Assembly (NCBI RefSeq): GCF_024330105.1
Contig: NZ_JANDHW010000006.1
Location: 62,001 to 126,000 of the forward strand
From: Coprobacter tertius
Lineage (GTDB): Bacteria > Bacteroidota > Bacteroidia > Bacteroidales > Coprobacteraceae
Length of the DNA stretch: 64,000 bases
Direction: 5' to 3'
The position numbers and the translations under genes were made by a program. Under the pieces are notes generated by a model. It saw nothing but the letters and a program-made list of their open reading frames with translations, searched no databases and was not told the DNA's origin. Of the stretch, positions 1-9,327 are shown in pieces; positions within the stretch are counted from its first letter, which is position 1; each line of letters begins with the position of its first letter.

Positions 1-863
1 CTAACCAGCATTCCCACTGATATAAAAAACACTGCACCAAATAAATCCTTAACCGGTTGAACGACTTTAGAAATGCGTTCCGCCTCATTCGTACCCGCTA
101 ATATCGATCCCATGACAAAGGCTCCTAAAGCAGCTGAGAACCCCACATAAGAAGCTAAAACGACCATTCCTAAACATAGTCCCATAGATACGATAAGCAA
201 TGTTTCGGAATTCAGAAATTTCCTGGCTTTTTTCAAAATTGTCGGTAACATAAATATTCCGATAAGAAACCACATAATAAGAAAAAAAGCCAATTTAAAA
301 ACACTGTATATCAATTCCTTTCCTTCAAGATCATGATTTACGGCTATAGATGATAACAATACCATCATCAAAACGGCAAACATATCTTCTACGATAAGTA
401 CTCCGAATACAAGAGAAGTAAATTTCTGTTTTCTCATATTCAGATCGGTAAATGCCTTTATAATAATGGTCGTCGATGACATCGAAAGCATACCTCCTAA
501 AAATAAACTATCGAGATATGAAAAATGCAACAAACGTCCTGTCGCATATCCTAACATCATCATTCCGCACACAATTACTGAAGCCGTTATAAAAGCCGAA
601 CCTCCCACATTCAACAATTTACGGAAACTAAATTCCAAACCCAATGAAAAAAGCAAAATGATTATCCCGATATTCGCCCATATATCGATATCGGCAGCAT
701 CGGTTATCGTAGGAAAAAAAACGAAATGGGGACCTGCTAAAAATCCGGCGACTATATACCCCAAAACTACTGGTTGTTTTAACCACTTAAATAGTAAAGA
801 AATTATTCCGGCTAAGATTAAAATTAACGCCAGATCCGATATCAGGGGATTAAGATTCTCCAT
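1..863 (-). CDS. CPA2-family cation:proton antiporter (3' end cut by window edge)
   Basis: The minus strand stays open from an ATG at 863 to the window edge, giving 287 residues with no stop. The product is a string of hydrophobic helices with CPA2/KefB-like features: a GYIVAGFLAGP segment near residues 35-45, LGLEF near 74-78, and glycine/serine-rich helices (SSTTIIIKAF, ALGAFVMGSILAGT). This family exchanges Na+ or K+ for protons across the inner membrane. Any C-terminal TrkA/RCK regulatory domain would lie outside the window. The gene starts just after the prfC terminator. The plus-strand frame at 466-912 is its antisense shadow. Family is clear; ion specificity is not. Confidence 0.85.
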   Translation of the reverse strand, partial: MENLNPLISDLALILILAGIISLLFKWLKQPVVLGYIVAGFLAGPHFVFFPTITDAADIDIWANIGIIILLFSLGLEFSFRKLLNVGGSAFITASVIVCGMMMLGYATGRLLHFSYLDSLFLGGMLSMSSTTIIIKAFTDLNMRKQKFTSLVFGVLIVEDMFAVLMMVLLSSIAVNHDLEGKELIYSVFKLAFFLIMWFLIGIFMLPTILKKARKFLNSETLLIVSMGLCLGMVVLASYVGFSAALGAFVMGSILAGTNEAERISKVVQPVKDLFGAVFFISVGMLV

Positions 864-880
864 ATCATCTGCCAATATTG

Positions 881-911
881 AAAAAACATACGGCCGGAGT
901 TTCCGACCGTG
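881..911 (-). terminator. rho-independent terminator of prfC
   Basis: Read on the minus strand, a hairpin (ACGGTCGGAA / TTCCGGCCGT type arms, 890-911) is followed by a run of six T (881-886). It lies 15 bases past the prfC stop. Confidence 0.75.
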
Positions 912-925
912 ATATATACATTAGT

Positions 926-2506
926 TTAGAATTCCGACGTAAAATGGAATTTTATTTTGGGGAAATCACTTTGCGCCATTTGCAATACATAATTAGAATC
1001 AGCTAAAAATACATCCCGATTTTCTTTATCTTTAGCCATAAACTGAAATTTCCTCCGTTTGAAATTCTCCAGCGCTTCTGTATCGTCACTTTCAATCCAA
1101 CAGGCCTTATAAAGACTTATCGGTTCCCATCGACACTGAGCACCATATTCATGCAATAGTCTGTATTGTATTACTTCGAACTGTAACTGGCCTACCGTAC
1201 CAACGATCTTGCGACCGTTAAACTGATGCGAAAACAATTGGGCTACCCCCTCATCCATCAACTGGTCGAGGCCCTTATTCAACTGTTTTGTTTTCATAGG
1301 ATCGGTATTCTCAATATATTTAAACATCTCGGGAGAAAAACTCGGTAATCCTTTAAAATGCAATTCTTCCCCACCCGTTAGCGTATCTCCAATTTTAAAA
1401 TTACCCGTATCAGGTAATCCGACGATATCTCCGGGATATGCTTCGTCCACCGTCGATTTTTTTTGTGCCATAAAAGCCGTCGGACTGGAAAATCGCATCA
1501 TTTTACCATTCCGCACGTGTTTATAATTGGCATTCCGTTCGAATTTCCCCGAACATATCTTAACAAATGCGATACAACTACGATGGTTAGGATCCATATT
1601 GGCATGTATCTTGAATACAAATCCCGAAAAGTTCTCTTCTTCGGGCTTAACAACCCTTTCCAAAGCTTGTACCGGGCGTGGAACAGGTGCAATCTGCACA
1701 AAACAATCGAGTAATTCTTTTACCCCGAAATTATTTAACGCCGATCCGAAAAATACCGGAGCTAAATTACCCTGTAAATAATCATCGACACTAAAATCGG
1801 AATAAACTCCTTCGATCAATTCCAAATCGTTCCTTAATTTCTTAGCATCATCTTCTCCTATATAACGTTCGAGTTCTGGATTATTTATATCCTTAAATTC
1901 TACCGATTCGGTTACAACCTGTTTACTGGGAGTGTATAAATTAAGATTTTCCTCAAAAATATTATATACCCCTTTAAATCGTTGTCCTATATTTATAGGC
2001 CAACTTAAAGGACGCACAGATATCTGAAGCTCGGCCTCTACCTCATCGAGAAGATCGAACGGATCTTTTCCTTCACGGTCCATCTTATTGATAAACACAA
2101 TAACGGGAGTTTTCCGCATACGACAAACTTCCATGAGTTTTCGGGTTTGCATCTCTACGCCTTTCGCCGCATCTATAACAATGATAACACTATCTACCGC
2201 TGTAAGAGTACGGTAAGTATCTTCGGCAAAATCCTGATGCCCGGGGGTATCCAAGATATTTATCTTATAATCGCCATAATTAAATCCCATGACTGATGTA
2301 GCAACCGAAATTCCTCTTTGTTTTTCGATTTCCATCCAGTCAGATGTAGCCGTTTTTTTAATCTTATTCGACTTTACAGCTCCAGCAACATGTATAGCTC
2401 CTCCGAAAAGCAACAATTTTTCCGTCAAGGTCGTTTTTCCCGCATCAGGATGACTGATAATCGCAAATGTTCTTCTTTTGTTAATTTCTTCAGTTAAAGT
2501 ACTCAC
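926..2506 (-). CDS. prfC: peptide chain release factor 3
   Basis: RF3 is the GTPase that recycles RF1/RF2 from the ribosome after peptide release. The 526 residues match the usual length (about 529). The G1 loop is [10 protein letters not shown] (18-27), G3 is DTPGHQDF and G4 is NKMD. The C-terminal half has the EF-G-like domains ([20 protein letters not shown]). Its start is 13 bases downstream of the rfbD stop, so the two are probably co-transcribed. Confidence 0.96.
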   Translation of the reverse strand: MSTLTEEINKRRTFAIISHPDAGKTTLTEKLLLFGGAIHVAGAVKSNKIKKTATSDWMEIEKQRGISVATSVMGFNYGDYKINILDTPGHQDFAEDTYRTLTAVDSVIIVIDAAKGVEMQTRKLMEVCRMRKTPVIVFINKMDREGKDPFDLLDEVEAELQISVRPLSWPINIGQRFKGVYNIFEENLNLYTPSKQVVTESVEFKDINNPELERYIGEDDAKKLRNDLELIEGVYSDFSVDDYLQGNLAPVFFGSALNNFGVKELLDCFVQIAPVPRPVQALERVVKPEEENFSGFVFKIHANMDPNHRSCIAFVKICSGKFERNANYKHVRNGKMMRFSSPTAFMAQKKSTVDEAYPGDIVGLPDTGNFKIGDTLTGGEELHFKGLPSFSPEMFKYIENTDPMKTKQLNKGLDQLMDEGVAQLFSHQFNGRKIVGTVGQLQFEVIQYRLLHEYGAQCRWEPISLYKACWIESDDTEALENFKRRKFQFMAKDKENRDVFLADSNYVLQMAQSDFPKIKFHFTSEF

Positions 2507-2519
2507 TGTATATATAGGG

Positions 2520-3380
2520 TTATTTCATTAAAATTCGGATACATTTTAAGAGACTATCTTCCCACCAGGGAATCTCCACTCCATAAATATTTTTTATTTT
2601 TTTCTTATTCATTACACTGTAAAACGGGCGCTCCGCTTTAGCTTTATAATCAGCCCCCGCAATAGGCACAACATTACACGTATCGATACCTGACATACGA
2701 TGAATCGTCTTAGCAAAATCATACCAACTGCATATTCCTTCATTGGAATAATTATAAATACCGGGTACAAATTTTCGACTATCAATGATGCTCAGAATAA
2801 CACCGGCAAGATCAGCTGCATAAGTAGGAGAACCGATCTGGTCTGCTACAACAGACAGTTCATTTCGTTCCGCTCCAAGCCTCATCATCGTTTTTACAAA
2901 ATTATTACCATAAGGAGAATATAACCAAGAGGTACGCAGAACAAGAGAATCTTCACATGTTTCAAACAAGAGTTTCTCCCCTTCAAGTTTTGTTTTTCCA
3001 TATACCGAACGGGGACCTGTAAGATCCTCTTCCAAATAAGGTTTATAATTTGTTCCACTATATACATAATCGGTAGAAATATGTATCATTTTCGCTCCGA
3101 TCTGCCGTGCTGCCTGAGCTAAATTTTTTACGGCAAAAGCATTTATCCTATGACAAAGTTCAAGATCATCTTCAGCTTTATCAACAGCAGTATAAGCAGC
3201 ACAATTTACAATAAAATCGATACTTTTATCGGTAACAAAACGAGAAACGGCAATAGCATCGGTAATATCGAGATCTTCGATATCCGTAAATATAAATTTA
3301 TGAGAAGTTTTATTTACAGACTGTAAACGTATTTCGTATCCTAACTGACCGTTAGCCCCCGTAATTAATATTGTACTCAT
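2520..3380 (-). CDS. rfbD: dTDP-4-dehydrorhamnose reductase
   Basis: This reductase makes dTDP-L-rhamnose, the last step of the RmlABCD pathway. It has 286 residues, the usual length. An NAD(P)-binding GANGQLG motif lies at 8-14, STDYVYSG at 102-109 and the catalytic YGKTK at 127-131. The other rml genes are not nearby; here it sits directly upstream of prfC. The closely related SDR family gives some paralogue ambiguity, but the motifs favour RfbD. Confidence 0.92.
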   Translation of the reverse strand: MSTILITGANGQLGYEIRLQSVNKTSHKFIFTDIEDLDITDAIAVSRFVTDKSIDFIVNCAAYTAVDKAEDDLELCHRINAFAVKNLAQAARQIGAKMIHISTDYVYSGTNYKPYLEEDLTGPRSVYGKTKLEGEKLLFETCEDSLVLRTSWLYSPYGNNFVKTMMRLGAERNELSVVADQIGSPTYAADLAGVILSIIDSRKFVPGIYNYSNEGICSWYDFAKTIHRMSGIDTCNVVPIAGADYKAKAERPFYSVMNKKKIKNIYGVEIPWWEDSLLKCIRILMK

Positions 3381-3433
3381 TTCTTTCTTGTTTTCAGGTC
3401 GATAAGACCTTTATTAATTTATCAATATCCGTA

Positions 3434-3976
3434 TCAGAGTTTTAACACTCCATCTTTCTCCTGTTTATACTTCTCGGAAAGTAATGCTAAAAATGATGTA
3501 ATTTGTTTTATCGCTTTCTCTGTGTCTTCCGAAATTTCTTTTTTCTGTAGTTTCAACAATAATACACCATACAATGCATTAAAACAGGTTTCAATCTCTC
3601 CCACCTGATTTTCGCCCGATTTTCCCCTCAATTCTACAATATAAGGAAGTGTTTTAAAAAAAGCGGCTCCATACTGGGGCTGTTTCGACGATTTCAATAA
3701 AGCTTGATGTAAATCGGTAAGATCGATAATTATATTTTTATTTAATTGCAAATGCCCTTTCTCTACAACTCCTTCACTACGCATCATATCGATCAAACTC
3801 TCATACCATTCCTGCATCTGTTTTTTTTGTTCTTCAGGAAGATCATAGCGATCGATAATCTCCCCTCGAATCAGATCGATATTTAAATTATAAGCCCGTA
3901 TCAGATCTTCTATTTGCCACATATAAAGCAAATACTCGGCAATATTTTCTTTTTTTTTCAGGCTTGCAATCAGCAT
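3434..3976 (-). CDS. DUF4924 family protein
   Basis: This is a 180-residue, mostly helical soluble protein with no signal peptide. The N-terminal LKKKENIAEYLLYMWQIEDL segment and the overall layout match the Bacteroidetes-restricted family DUF4924, whose function is unknown. It starts 10 bases after the stop of the Mur-ligase-like gene and is probably translated from the same message. The family call is from memory of its N-terminal signature. Confidence 0.8.
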   Translation of the reverse strand: MLIASLKKKENIAEYLLYMWQIEDLIRAYNLNIDLIRGEIIDRYDLPEEQKKQMQEWYESLIDMMRSEGVVEKGHLQLNKNIIIDLTDLHQALLKSSKQPQYGAAFFKTLPYIVELRGKSGENQVGEIETCFNALYGVLLLKLQKKEISEDTEKAIKQITSFLALLSEKYKQEKDGVLKL

Positions 3977-3986
3977 TTTATTCTAT

Positions 3987-4904
3987 TTAATCGTTAAATT
4001 CGAATTCGGGTACCGTATTATAAAACTCCTTATCGTTAACTCCCAGTTGACGGCAAGCAAGCCGGGCAGCATTAATATCACTCAAAAAATCGGTATCGTA
4101 ACGTAGCACAGGAACATTACCGAAACGCGTATCAAGATAAACTTCACCGTTTTCATCCGTTACAGTACGATGCACATTATACGGTATAGCGGTAATGTCT
4201 TCCCGAACCGACTGAGCAAGTTCCTGCAAATAAGGAATACTTTCATTGTATATAAATTTCCCATCCCGTTCTATAGAAACAACCATTTCTTTTAACAGTT
4301 TCTGATAAGACTCCAGCGTCGGGAAAGATTCGGAAGCCTTCCATTTCAAATCAGGCATTAATAATATATGCGGACGATAAAGATGATGTGTAGGACGTTT
4401 TTCGAACATAAACGTATCATACTCATCCCCTTCAAGCAAGATCATACGAGCATCATAACTGAGCGTAATTCTCTTTTCCAGCCCCTTCATCTGATTCATT
4501 ACGACATAATCGCACCGCATATTTTGTTTTCGTATTGCCTGGTAAACCATCGACAAAATACGAGTGGGATATTTTGCATCACTAATTACCAACCGACTCT
4601 TATCTTTAGCCATACGAAGAATAAAATCAGGAAAAGCAATAACAAGAAAACCCAATTCCTTGGCCTTGATAATCTCAGGATGGTCTGCTTTTATTCGTAC
4701 CGCCGGCACCACATAATCGATCTTGTCCCGTAACGTATCCGAAAAGTGAGAGAGATCTTCGAGTAATATATCTTTCTTTAGTAATTCTTCGGAATCACTT
4801 CCAGTTGTACCCGAACAGCTTACTTCATATCCCTTTTCTTTTAACGCAACAGCCAAACGGTACATATACGAATCACCCTCAGAAACAATATGAACTCTTT
4901 TCAT
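3987..4904 (-). CDS. Mur ligase (Mpl/MurC)-like protein lacking the ATP-binding P-loop
   Basis: The 305-residue product aligns by eye with the first two domains of Mpl/MurC ligases. It has an N-terminal Rossmann-like start (KRVHIV), a VPAVRIKADHPEIIKAKELG segment like the SPAI..DNPEL..A..LG region, EGDEYDT at 158-164 (like EADEYDT), and HLYRP at 174-178. Where active ligases have GTHGKTTTT, this protein has DAKYPTRIL (109-117), so the P-loop is gone. The C-terminal ligase domain is also missing (Mpl is about 450 residues). It is probably a non-catalytic relative. The ATG at 4904 follows a purine-rich stretch and fits the N-terminus better than the TTG at 4919. Confidence 0.7.
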   Translation of the reverse strand: MKRVHIVSEGDSYMYRLAVALKEKGYEVSCSGTTGSDSEELLKKDILLEDLSHFSDTLRDKIDYVVPAVRIKADHPEIIKAKELGFLVIAFPDFILRMAKDKSRLVISDAKYPTRILSMVYQAIRKQNMRCDYVVMNQMKGLEKRITLSYDARMILLEGDEYDTFMFEKRPTHHLYRPHILLMPDLKWKASESFPTLESYQKLLKEMVVSIERDGKFIYNESIPYLQELAQSVREDITAIPYNVHRTVTDENGEVYLDTRFGNVPVLRYDTDFLSDINAARLACRQLGVNDKEFYNTVPEFEFND

Positions 4905-4935
4905 TTCTCTTTTCCTCAACTTTATAAATCTCGTG

Positions 4936-4943
4936 CAAATTTA
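4936..4943 (-). promoter_or_regulatory. putative -7 box upstream of the Mur-like gene
   Basis: The minus strand reads TAAATTTG, matching the Bacteroidetes -7 consensus TAnnTTTG, 32 bases before the proposed ATG. No convincing -33 TTTG was found. Confidence 0.3.
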
Positions 4944-5034
4944 ATACAAATAGTGAGAAGGTGACATCGAGTTACACGGTTTTCAAAACAAAAACAATGT
5001 AAAATCTATGTTTTCAGGGCTTTTCGCAAGAAAA

Positions 5035-5367
5035 TTATTTCAGCCTCAACAGCTGTTCTTCTCCCTGTATCGAAAACTGTGGACGATAAAGATGCAAGCG
5101 AGACCGAAGTTCCATAATTTCCTGCTGCAACGAATTTATACGGTTCAGAAGATGATTTATCGTATCAATTCCTTCAATATTTATCGACAAATCATAATAC
5201 ATACGCGTAAACTTTTCTAAATCTTTTAGTTGCGAACCGGTTATATACTTGTCTTTACCTATCACTTGCAATTCTATAAGGCCTTCCTCTTCGAGCATAC
5301 CGATAAAGTCGGGATCGACATGGCACACGCGGCAATATTCACTGATTATAATAAGATCTGTCTGCAT
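5035..5367 (-). CDS. cbpM: chaperone modulator CbpM
   Basis: This is a 110-residue MerR-like helix-turn-helix protein ending in a coiled segment (NHLLNRINSLQQEIMELRSRL). It lies 3 bases downstream of the CbpA co-chaperone gene, which is the classic cbpA-cbpM arrangement. CbpM binds the J-domain of CbpA and modulates its activity. Size, fold and context agree. Confidence 0.85.
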   Translation of the reverse strand: MQTDLIIISEYCRVCHVDPDFIGMLEEEGLIELQVIGKDKYITGSQLKDLEKFTRMYYDLSINIEGIDTINHLLNRINSLQQEIMELRSRLHLYRPQFSIQGEEQLLRLK

Positions 5368-5370
5368 GAT

Positions 5371-6294
5371 TTAAAATTTTGTGTCCGTCTTCCGTAATTC
5401 TTCAAATAATTCTGTCTGCTTAGCTGTAAGATTTTCCGGTAATTTCACTTGCCAGGTAACAATCAAGTCGCCAAAACTACCTTCTTTTTTATATACCGGA
5501 AATCCTTTACCTTTCAACCGTACTTTAGATCCCGGTTGCGTTCCCGGTTTTACCTTCAGCTTAACTTTGCTATCAAAAGTATTTACGATTTGTTCTCCGC
5601 CTAAAATTGCTGTATATAGGTCGAGATCGGCATTTGTATATAAATCGTCTCCGAGCCTTTTAAAATTGGCATCTTCCGCAATTACGAAAGTTATATACAA
5701 ATCACCTGCAGGTCCACCGTTAGCTCCGGGTCCTCCCTGTCCTTTCAGTTTAATCGTTTGCCCGTCAGCTACACCTGCCGGAACCGTTATCCGAATATTT
5801 TTACCATTTACCGTAAGAACTTGTTTATGGGCGACAGAAGCATCCTTTAAGGAGAGATGTAGTTCAGCCGTATAATCCTGTCCGCGATATCCTGCAGTAC
5901 GTCCTCCACCATGCTGACGTCCTCCACCAAACATTTGTTCGAAAAAATCAGAAAATCCGCTTCCACCACCGAAACCTTCATCTGAAGACCAATATCCGCC
6001 ACCGAAATCACCTCCAAAACCACCGGATGATTGCCCGTAACGCTGTTTCTGAGCCTCAAATTCATCAGCATGTTTCCAGTTCTCTCCGTATTGATCATAT
6101 TTCTTCCTTTTTTCAGGATCGCTCAATACTTCGTTCGCCTCATTTATTTCTTGAAAACGGCGATGAGCCGAATCATCATTCGGATTTACGTCAGGATGAT
6201 ACTTTCGGGCAAGCTTTTTATAAGCTTTTTTTATTTCTTCGGTCGTTGCCGTTTTATTCACACCCAATATTTTATAATAATCGATATAAGGCAT
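5371..6294 (-). CDS. cbpA: DnaJ-class co-chaperone CbpA
   Basis: The 307-residue product has an N-terminal J-domain with HPD at 33-35 and a glycine/phenylalanine-rich linker (about 85-135). Two DnaJ C-terminal substrate-binding domains follow, with no CxxCxGxG zinc finger. That is the type II DnaJ/CbpA architecture. It stimulates the DnaK ATPase and may bind curved DNA. It heads the cbpA-cbpM operon, with a consensus -7 box about 90 bases upstream. Confidence 0.92.
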   Translation of the reverse strand: MPYIDYYKILGVNKTATTEEIKKAYKKLARKYHPDVNPNDDSAHRRFQEINEANEVLSDPEKRKKYDQYGENWKHADEFEAQKQRYGQSSGGFGGDFGGGYWSSDEGFGGGSGFSDFFEQMFGGGRQHGGGRTAGYRGQDYTAELHLSLKDASVAHKQVLTVNGKNIRITVPAGVADGQTIKLKGQGGPGANGGPAGDLYITFVIAEDANFKRLGDDLYTNADLDLYTAILGGEQIVNTFDSKVKLKVKPGTQPGSKVRLKGKGFPVYKKEGSFGDLIVTWQVKLPENLTAKQTELFEELRKTDTKF

Positions 6295-6797
6295 AATCTC
6301 TTATTTTTAAACCATACACTTTAAACAAAATTTCCGTAAAGATGTTCTTTAAACATGGAAACTATATTTTTTTAAATACACTTACAAAGATACACAACGA
6401 ATCAAATTTTTTAAAGTTAAAATTGTTTCTACAAGATGCTCAATTTCATTACTTTAACATAAATAAAATATATAAGCTATAAATATTATTATTTTCTACT
6501 TTTTTCTGATGAGTGTTAAGATTAGATACGACTGAGCAAAATTCTAAAACGACTTTCAACCTGATAGAAGTGATTTCCAATGACAATTGCAGGAAGCTCC
6601 CAAAGGATAAAAACCGGTTCCATTCATCGAGACATAACTACCAAATCCGATTTTACACTCATGCCCTAATATATAATCATCTATTTTCGTCAATTCGAAA
6701 ATAAAAACCAATATAAATATATCCGTTTATCCTTTTCCTACCGGCAAAGGCAACACCTCACCACTCTATATTCCTACTAAATTGAACTAAGAAATAA
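6295..6797. other. 503-bp intergenic region
   Basis: This AT-rich gap separates cbpA from mobA (both minus strand). Apart from the cbpA -7 box near 6385 it holds no supported gene. A short open stretch on the minus strand near 6530-6680 (LGHECKIGFGSYVS) is faintly reminiscent of hexapeptide acyltransferases but has no start and breaks into another frame. Confidence 0.5.
6385..6392 (-). promoter_or_regulatory. -7 box of the cbpA promoter
   Basis: The minus strand reads TATCTTTG, an exact match to the Bacteroidetes -7 consensus TAnnTTTG, about 90 bases before cbpA. The -33 element is not clear. Confidence 0.5.
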
Positions 6798-7385
6798 TTA
6801 CCAATCCACCGGCATATTATTCTCCAGTAATTTATAATCTGAAAAATAATTCATATTAAAAAATGACTTACATTCGGTATCCTTAGCCTCAAGCATCTTC
6901 ACCCCGTAAGCCGGTAATAATTTATTTAATGAAAATTCGTGTTGAGAGATCATCCGGTTTATAACAGGGAAAAAATCGATTGAAAATAAAGATGGAAACA
7001 ATTGTATTTTCCCATCTTCCTGTTTCCAAAATACAGCTTCATATCCTCCCCCTTCCTCGATCAATCGACGTATCATCCACGGAGTCATTAAGGGCATATC
7101 ACAGGTGTGCACCAATAAATATTTTGCATTTACTTGCTGCATAACCGACCAAATTCCTCCTAAAGGACCCATACCGGGAATGATATCAGGTATTATCGGA
7201 TATTTAGAAATGTCGTACCATTCTCCGTTTCCGCTTACATACACTTCGTAACAAAACGGCTGGATCAATGTAAAGGCCTTATGAAGGAATGTTTTTCCTT
7301 GTAGCGTAGCCAAAGCTTTATTAGACCCGAATCGGGAACTTTTTCCTCCAGCCAGAACCAACCCTGTAATCTCTGGCTTTATCAT
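6798..7385 (-). CDS. mobA: molybdenum cofactor guanylyltransferase
   Basis: MobA attaches GMP to molybdopterin to form the bis-MGD cofactor. The 195-residue product has the nucleotidyltransferase signature LVLAGGKSSRFGSNKA (9-24) and the metal-binding CDMPL (95-99). No other molybdenum cofactor genes are next to it; it follows poxB by 109 bases. The related MobA-like/IspD families are possible, but the SSRFG..KA loop and length fit MobA. Confidence 0.85.
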   Translation of the reverse strand: MIKPEITGLVLAGGKSSRFGSNKALATLQGKTFLHKAFTLIQPFCYEVYVSGNGEWYDISKYPIIPDIIPGMGPLGGIWSVMQQVNAKYLLVHTCDMPLMTPWMIRRLIEEGGGYEAVFWKQEDGKIQLFPSLFSIDFFPVINRMISQHEFSLNKLLPAYGVKMLEAKDTECKSFFNMNYFSDYKLLENNMPVDW

Positions 7386-7494
7386 ATCACAGTTTTGAGA
7401 TTAGTTATAATACCGTTTTCTAACCTACAGTAACATAAGTCGGTCACAACCAAAAGAAACAATTTATACAAAACAGACCTTTTCATATCGTTTA

Positions 7495-9234
7495 TTACAA
7501 TACTTCTTTCCAGTGATGGAAGTTTGAATTTATAGTATCGATTACCTCTTTTGTACGTCCGTTTATCATAAGTTTAAACATTGATTGCGCAAACCCGATC
7601 ATTTGTCCCAGTTCTATTTTGGGTGGCATCGCCAACGCGTTAGGATCAGTCATCACATTTACTAAAACAGGACCTTCCGATGCCAAGGCTTTAGGTAAAA
7701 CCGAAACCACTTCATCGGGATGTGAAATGGTAAAACCCTCCATCCCCATTGCTTTTGCTATCAGAAAAAAATCAGGGTTATACATATCGGTTTGCCAATC
7801 GGGTAATCCGGCAACTTCCATTTCGAGTTTTACCATACCTAATGCACGGTTATTGAAAACAATTATTTTTATAGGTAATTTATATTGTACGATAGTCGCC
7901 AAATCTCCTAACAGCATAGAAATTCCTCCATCCCCGCAAATCGCGATAACTTCCCTCCCCGGGTAAGCAAATGCAGCTCCTATAGCCTGCGGCATCGCAT
8001 TTGCCATAGAACCATGATTAAACGATCCCAGCATTTTCCTTTTTCCGGTGGCATGCAAATAACGCGCGCCCCATACACAACTCATTCCTGTATCGACAGT
8101 AAAAATGGCATCATCTGCTGCTAACGAATCAATTACAGCCGCAACATATTCGGGATGTATTCTATCAATACTTCCCTGTTCTTTAATATAAGATTCGAGA
8201 TTTTTTTTCACGCTTTTATATCTCGAAAGTTGTTCTTTCAAGAATGAATTGTCTTTTTTCTGTTCAATAAGAGGCAAAAGTGCTTCCAATGTATCTTTTA
8301 CATCTCCACAAATACCCATATCTACTTTTGCCCGTCTCCCTATGCGCTCGGCCTTAGTATCTATCTGAACAATGATATTATTTTCGGGCATAAAATTGGC
8401 ATACGGGAAATCGGTTCCCAATAATAACAATATTTCCGCCTCCTGCATACTGAAATATCCAGAAGGCATTCCCAACAGTCCGGTAAGTCCCACTTCATTG
8501 GGATTGTCATATTGTATCTCCATTTTACTTTTGAACGTGTAAGCAACAGGAGCGTTCAGCTTTTTCGACAGTTCAACCAACTCGGTGTGAGCATCTTTTG
8601 CGCCTATACCACAATATAATGTCACCTTTTGTGCCCTATTGAGAAAAGAAGCGAGTTTTTCGAGAACTTGTCTATCTGGTTTCGTTTCAGGTGCTGTTTT
8701 AAACGGATTCATAGCCGTTTCAATCTCTACTGCCTCCTTGGCGGCTAAATCGCCCGGCAATCCGATCACACCCACTCCTTTTTCAGAAATGGCCGCTTGC
8801 ATAGCTCCTTGTAACATACGAGGCAATTGTTTGGGTGTAACCGCCATTTCATTATAGTAGCTACAATCATCAAACAACTTAATCGTATCGGTTTCCTGAA
8901 AATATTCTGTCCCGAATTCGGTCGAAGGACATGCTGATGCGATTACCAACACAGGGGCACCCGAACGGTGTGCATCATACACACCATTGATAAGATGTAC
9001 ATGTCCCGGACCGCTGCTTCCCGCACAACAAGCCAATCGTCCAGTTAACTGAGCTTCTGCTCCGGCAGCAAAAGCCCCGGTTTCTTCATGACGTACGTGT
9101 ACCCACTCTATTTCCCCATTTTTACGTACGGCATCGTTTACTTCGTTCAGGCTATCGCCCGTTACAGCATAAATTCTCTTTACTCCAGCATCAGCCAACA
9201 TCCCGACTAATTGTTCTGCAACTTTTTTCCCCAT
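7495..9234 (-). CDS. poxB: pyruvate dehydrogenase (quinone)/pyruvate oxidase-type ThDP enzyme
   Basis: The 579-residue protein has the three domains of a thiamine-diphosphate enzyme. The N-terminal part has HVRHEETGAFAAGAEAQLTG, with the catalytic Glu. The C-terminal part has the ThDP motif CGDGGISMLLGDL...NN. Length and C-terminal tail (GRTKEVIDTINSN) match E. coli PoxB (572), which decarboxylates pyruvate to acetate and passes electrons to quinone at the membrane. It lies downstream of a TauE/SafE gene and an MFS gene on the same strand. An 18-bp perfect palindrome sits 15 bases before its ATG. Confidence 0.85.
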   Translation of the reverse strand: MGKKVAEQLVGMLADAGVKRIYAVTGDSLNEVNDAVRKNGEIEWVHVRHEETGAFAAGAEAQLTGRLACCAGSSGPGHVHLINGVYDAHRSGAPVLVIASACPSTEFGTEYFQETDTIKLFDDCSYYNEMAVTPKQLPRMLQGAMQAAISEKGVGVIGLPGDLAAKEAVEIETAMNPFKTAPETKPDRQVLEKLASFLNRAQKVTLYCGIGAKDAHTELVELSKKLNAPVAYTFKSKMEIQYDNPNEVGLTGLLGMPSGYFSMQEAEILLLLGTDFPYANFMPENNIIVQIDTKAERIGRRAKVDMGICGDVKDTLEALLPLIEQKKDNSFLKEQLSRYKSVKKNLESYIKEQGSIDRIHPEYVAAVIDSLAADDAIFTVDTGMSCVWGARYLHATGKRKMLGSFNHGSMANAMPQAIGAAFAYPGREVIAICGDGGISMLLGDLATIVQYKLPIKIIVFNNRALGMVKLEMEVAGLPDWQTDMYNPDFFLIAKAMGMEGFTISHPDEVVSVLPKALASEGPVLVNVMTDPNALAMPPKIELGQMIGFAQSMFKLMINGRTKEVIDTINSNFHHWKEVL

Positions 9235-9248
9235 ATTTATATTTTTTA

Positions 9249-9266
9249 CTTCCGATATATCGGAAG
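9249..9266. promoter_or_regulatory. 18-bp perfect palindrome upstream of poxB
   Basis: CTTCCGATATATCGGAAG is identical to its own reverse complement. It lies between the MFS stop (9328) and the poxB ATG (9234). It has no T-run on either side, so it is more like an operator than a terminator. Confidence 0.45.
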
Positions 9267-9327
9267 ATAAGTAAAACTAACTCCAAACTTGGTTTCAAGA
9301 TGTATAACAATGTCAAAATCGAAAAGT

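Noticed and set aside
466-912. Plus-strand open frame of 148 residues
   Set aside because: It lies antisense to the partial CPA2 antiporter, which has clear transporter motifs; the frame itself has no recognisable protein character.
6513-6704. Possible hexapeptide acyltransferase remnant on the minus strand (LGHECKIGFGSYVS, then IVIGNHFYQVESRF in another frame)
   Set aside because: No start codon, only about 40 codons, and a frame change is needed; too weak to list as a pseudogene.
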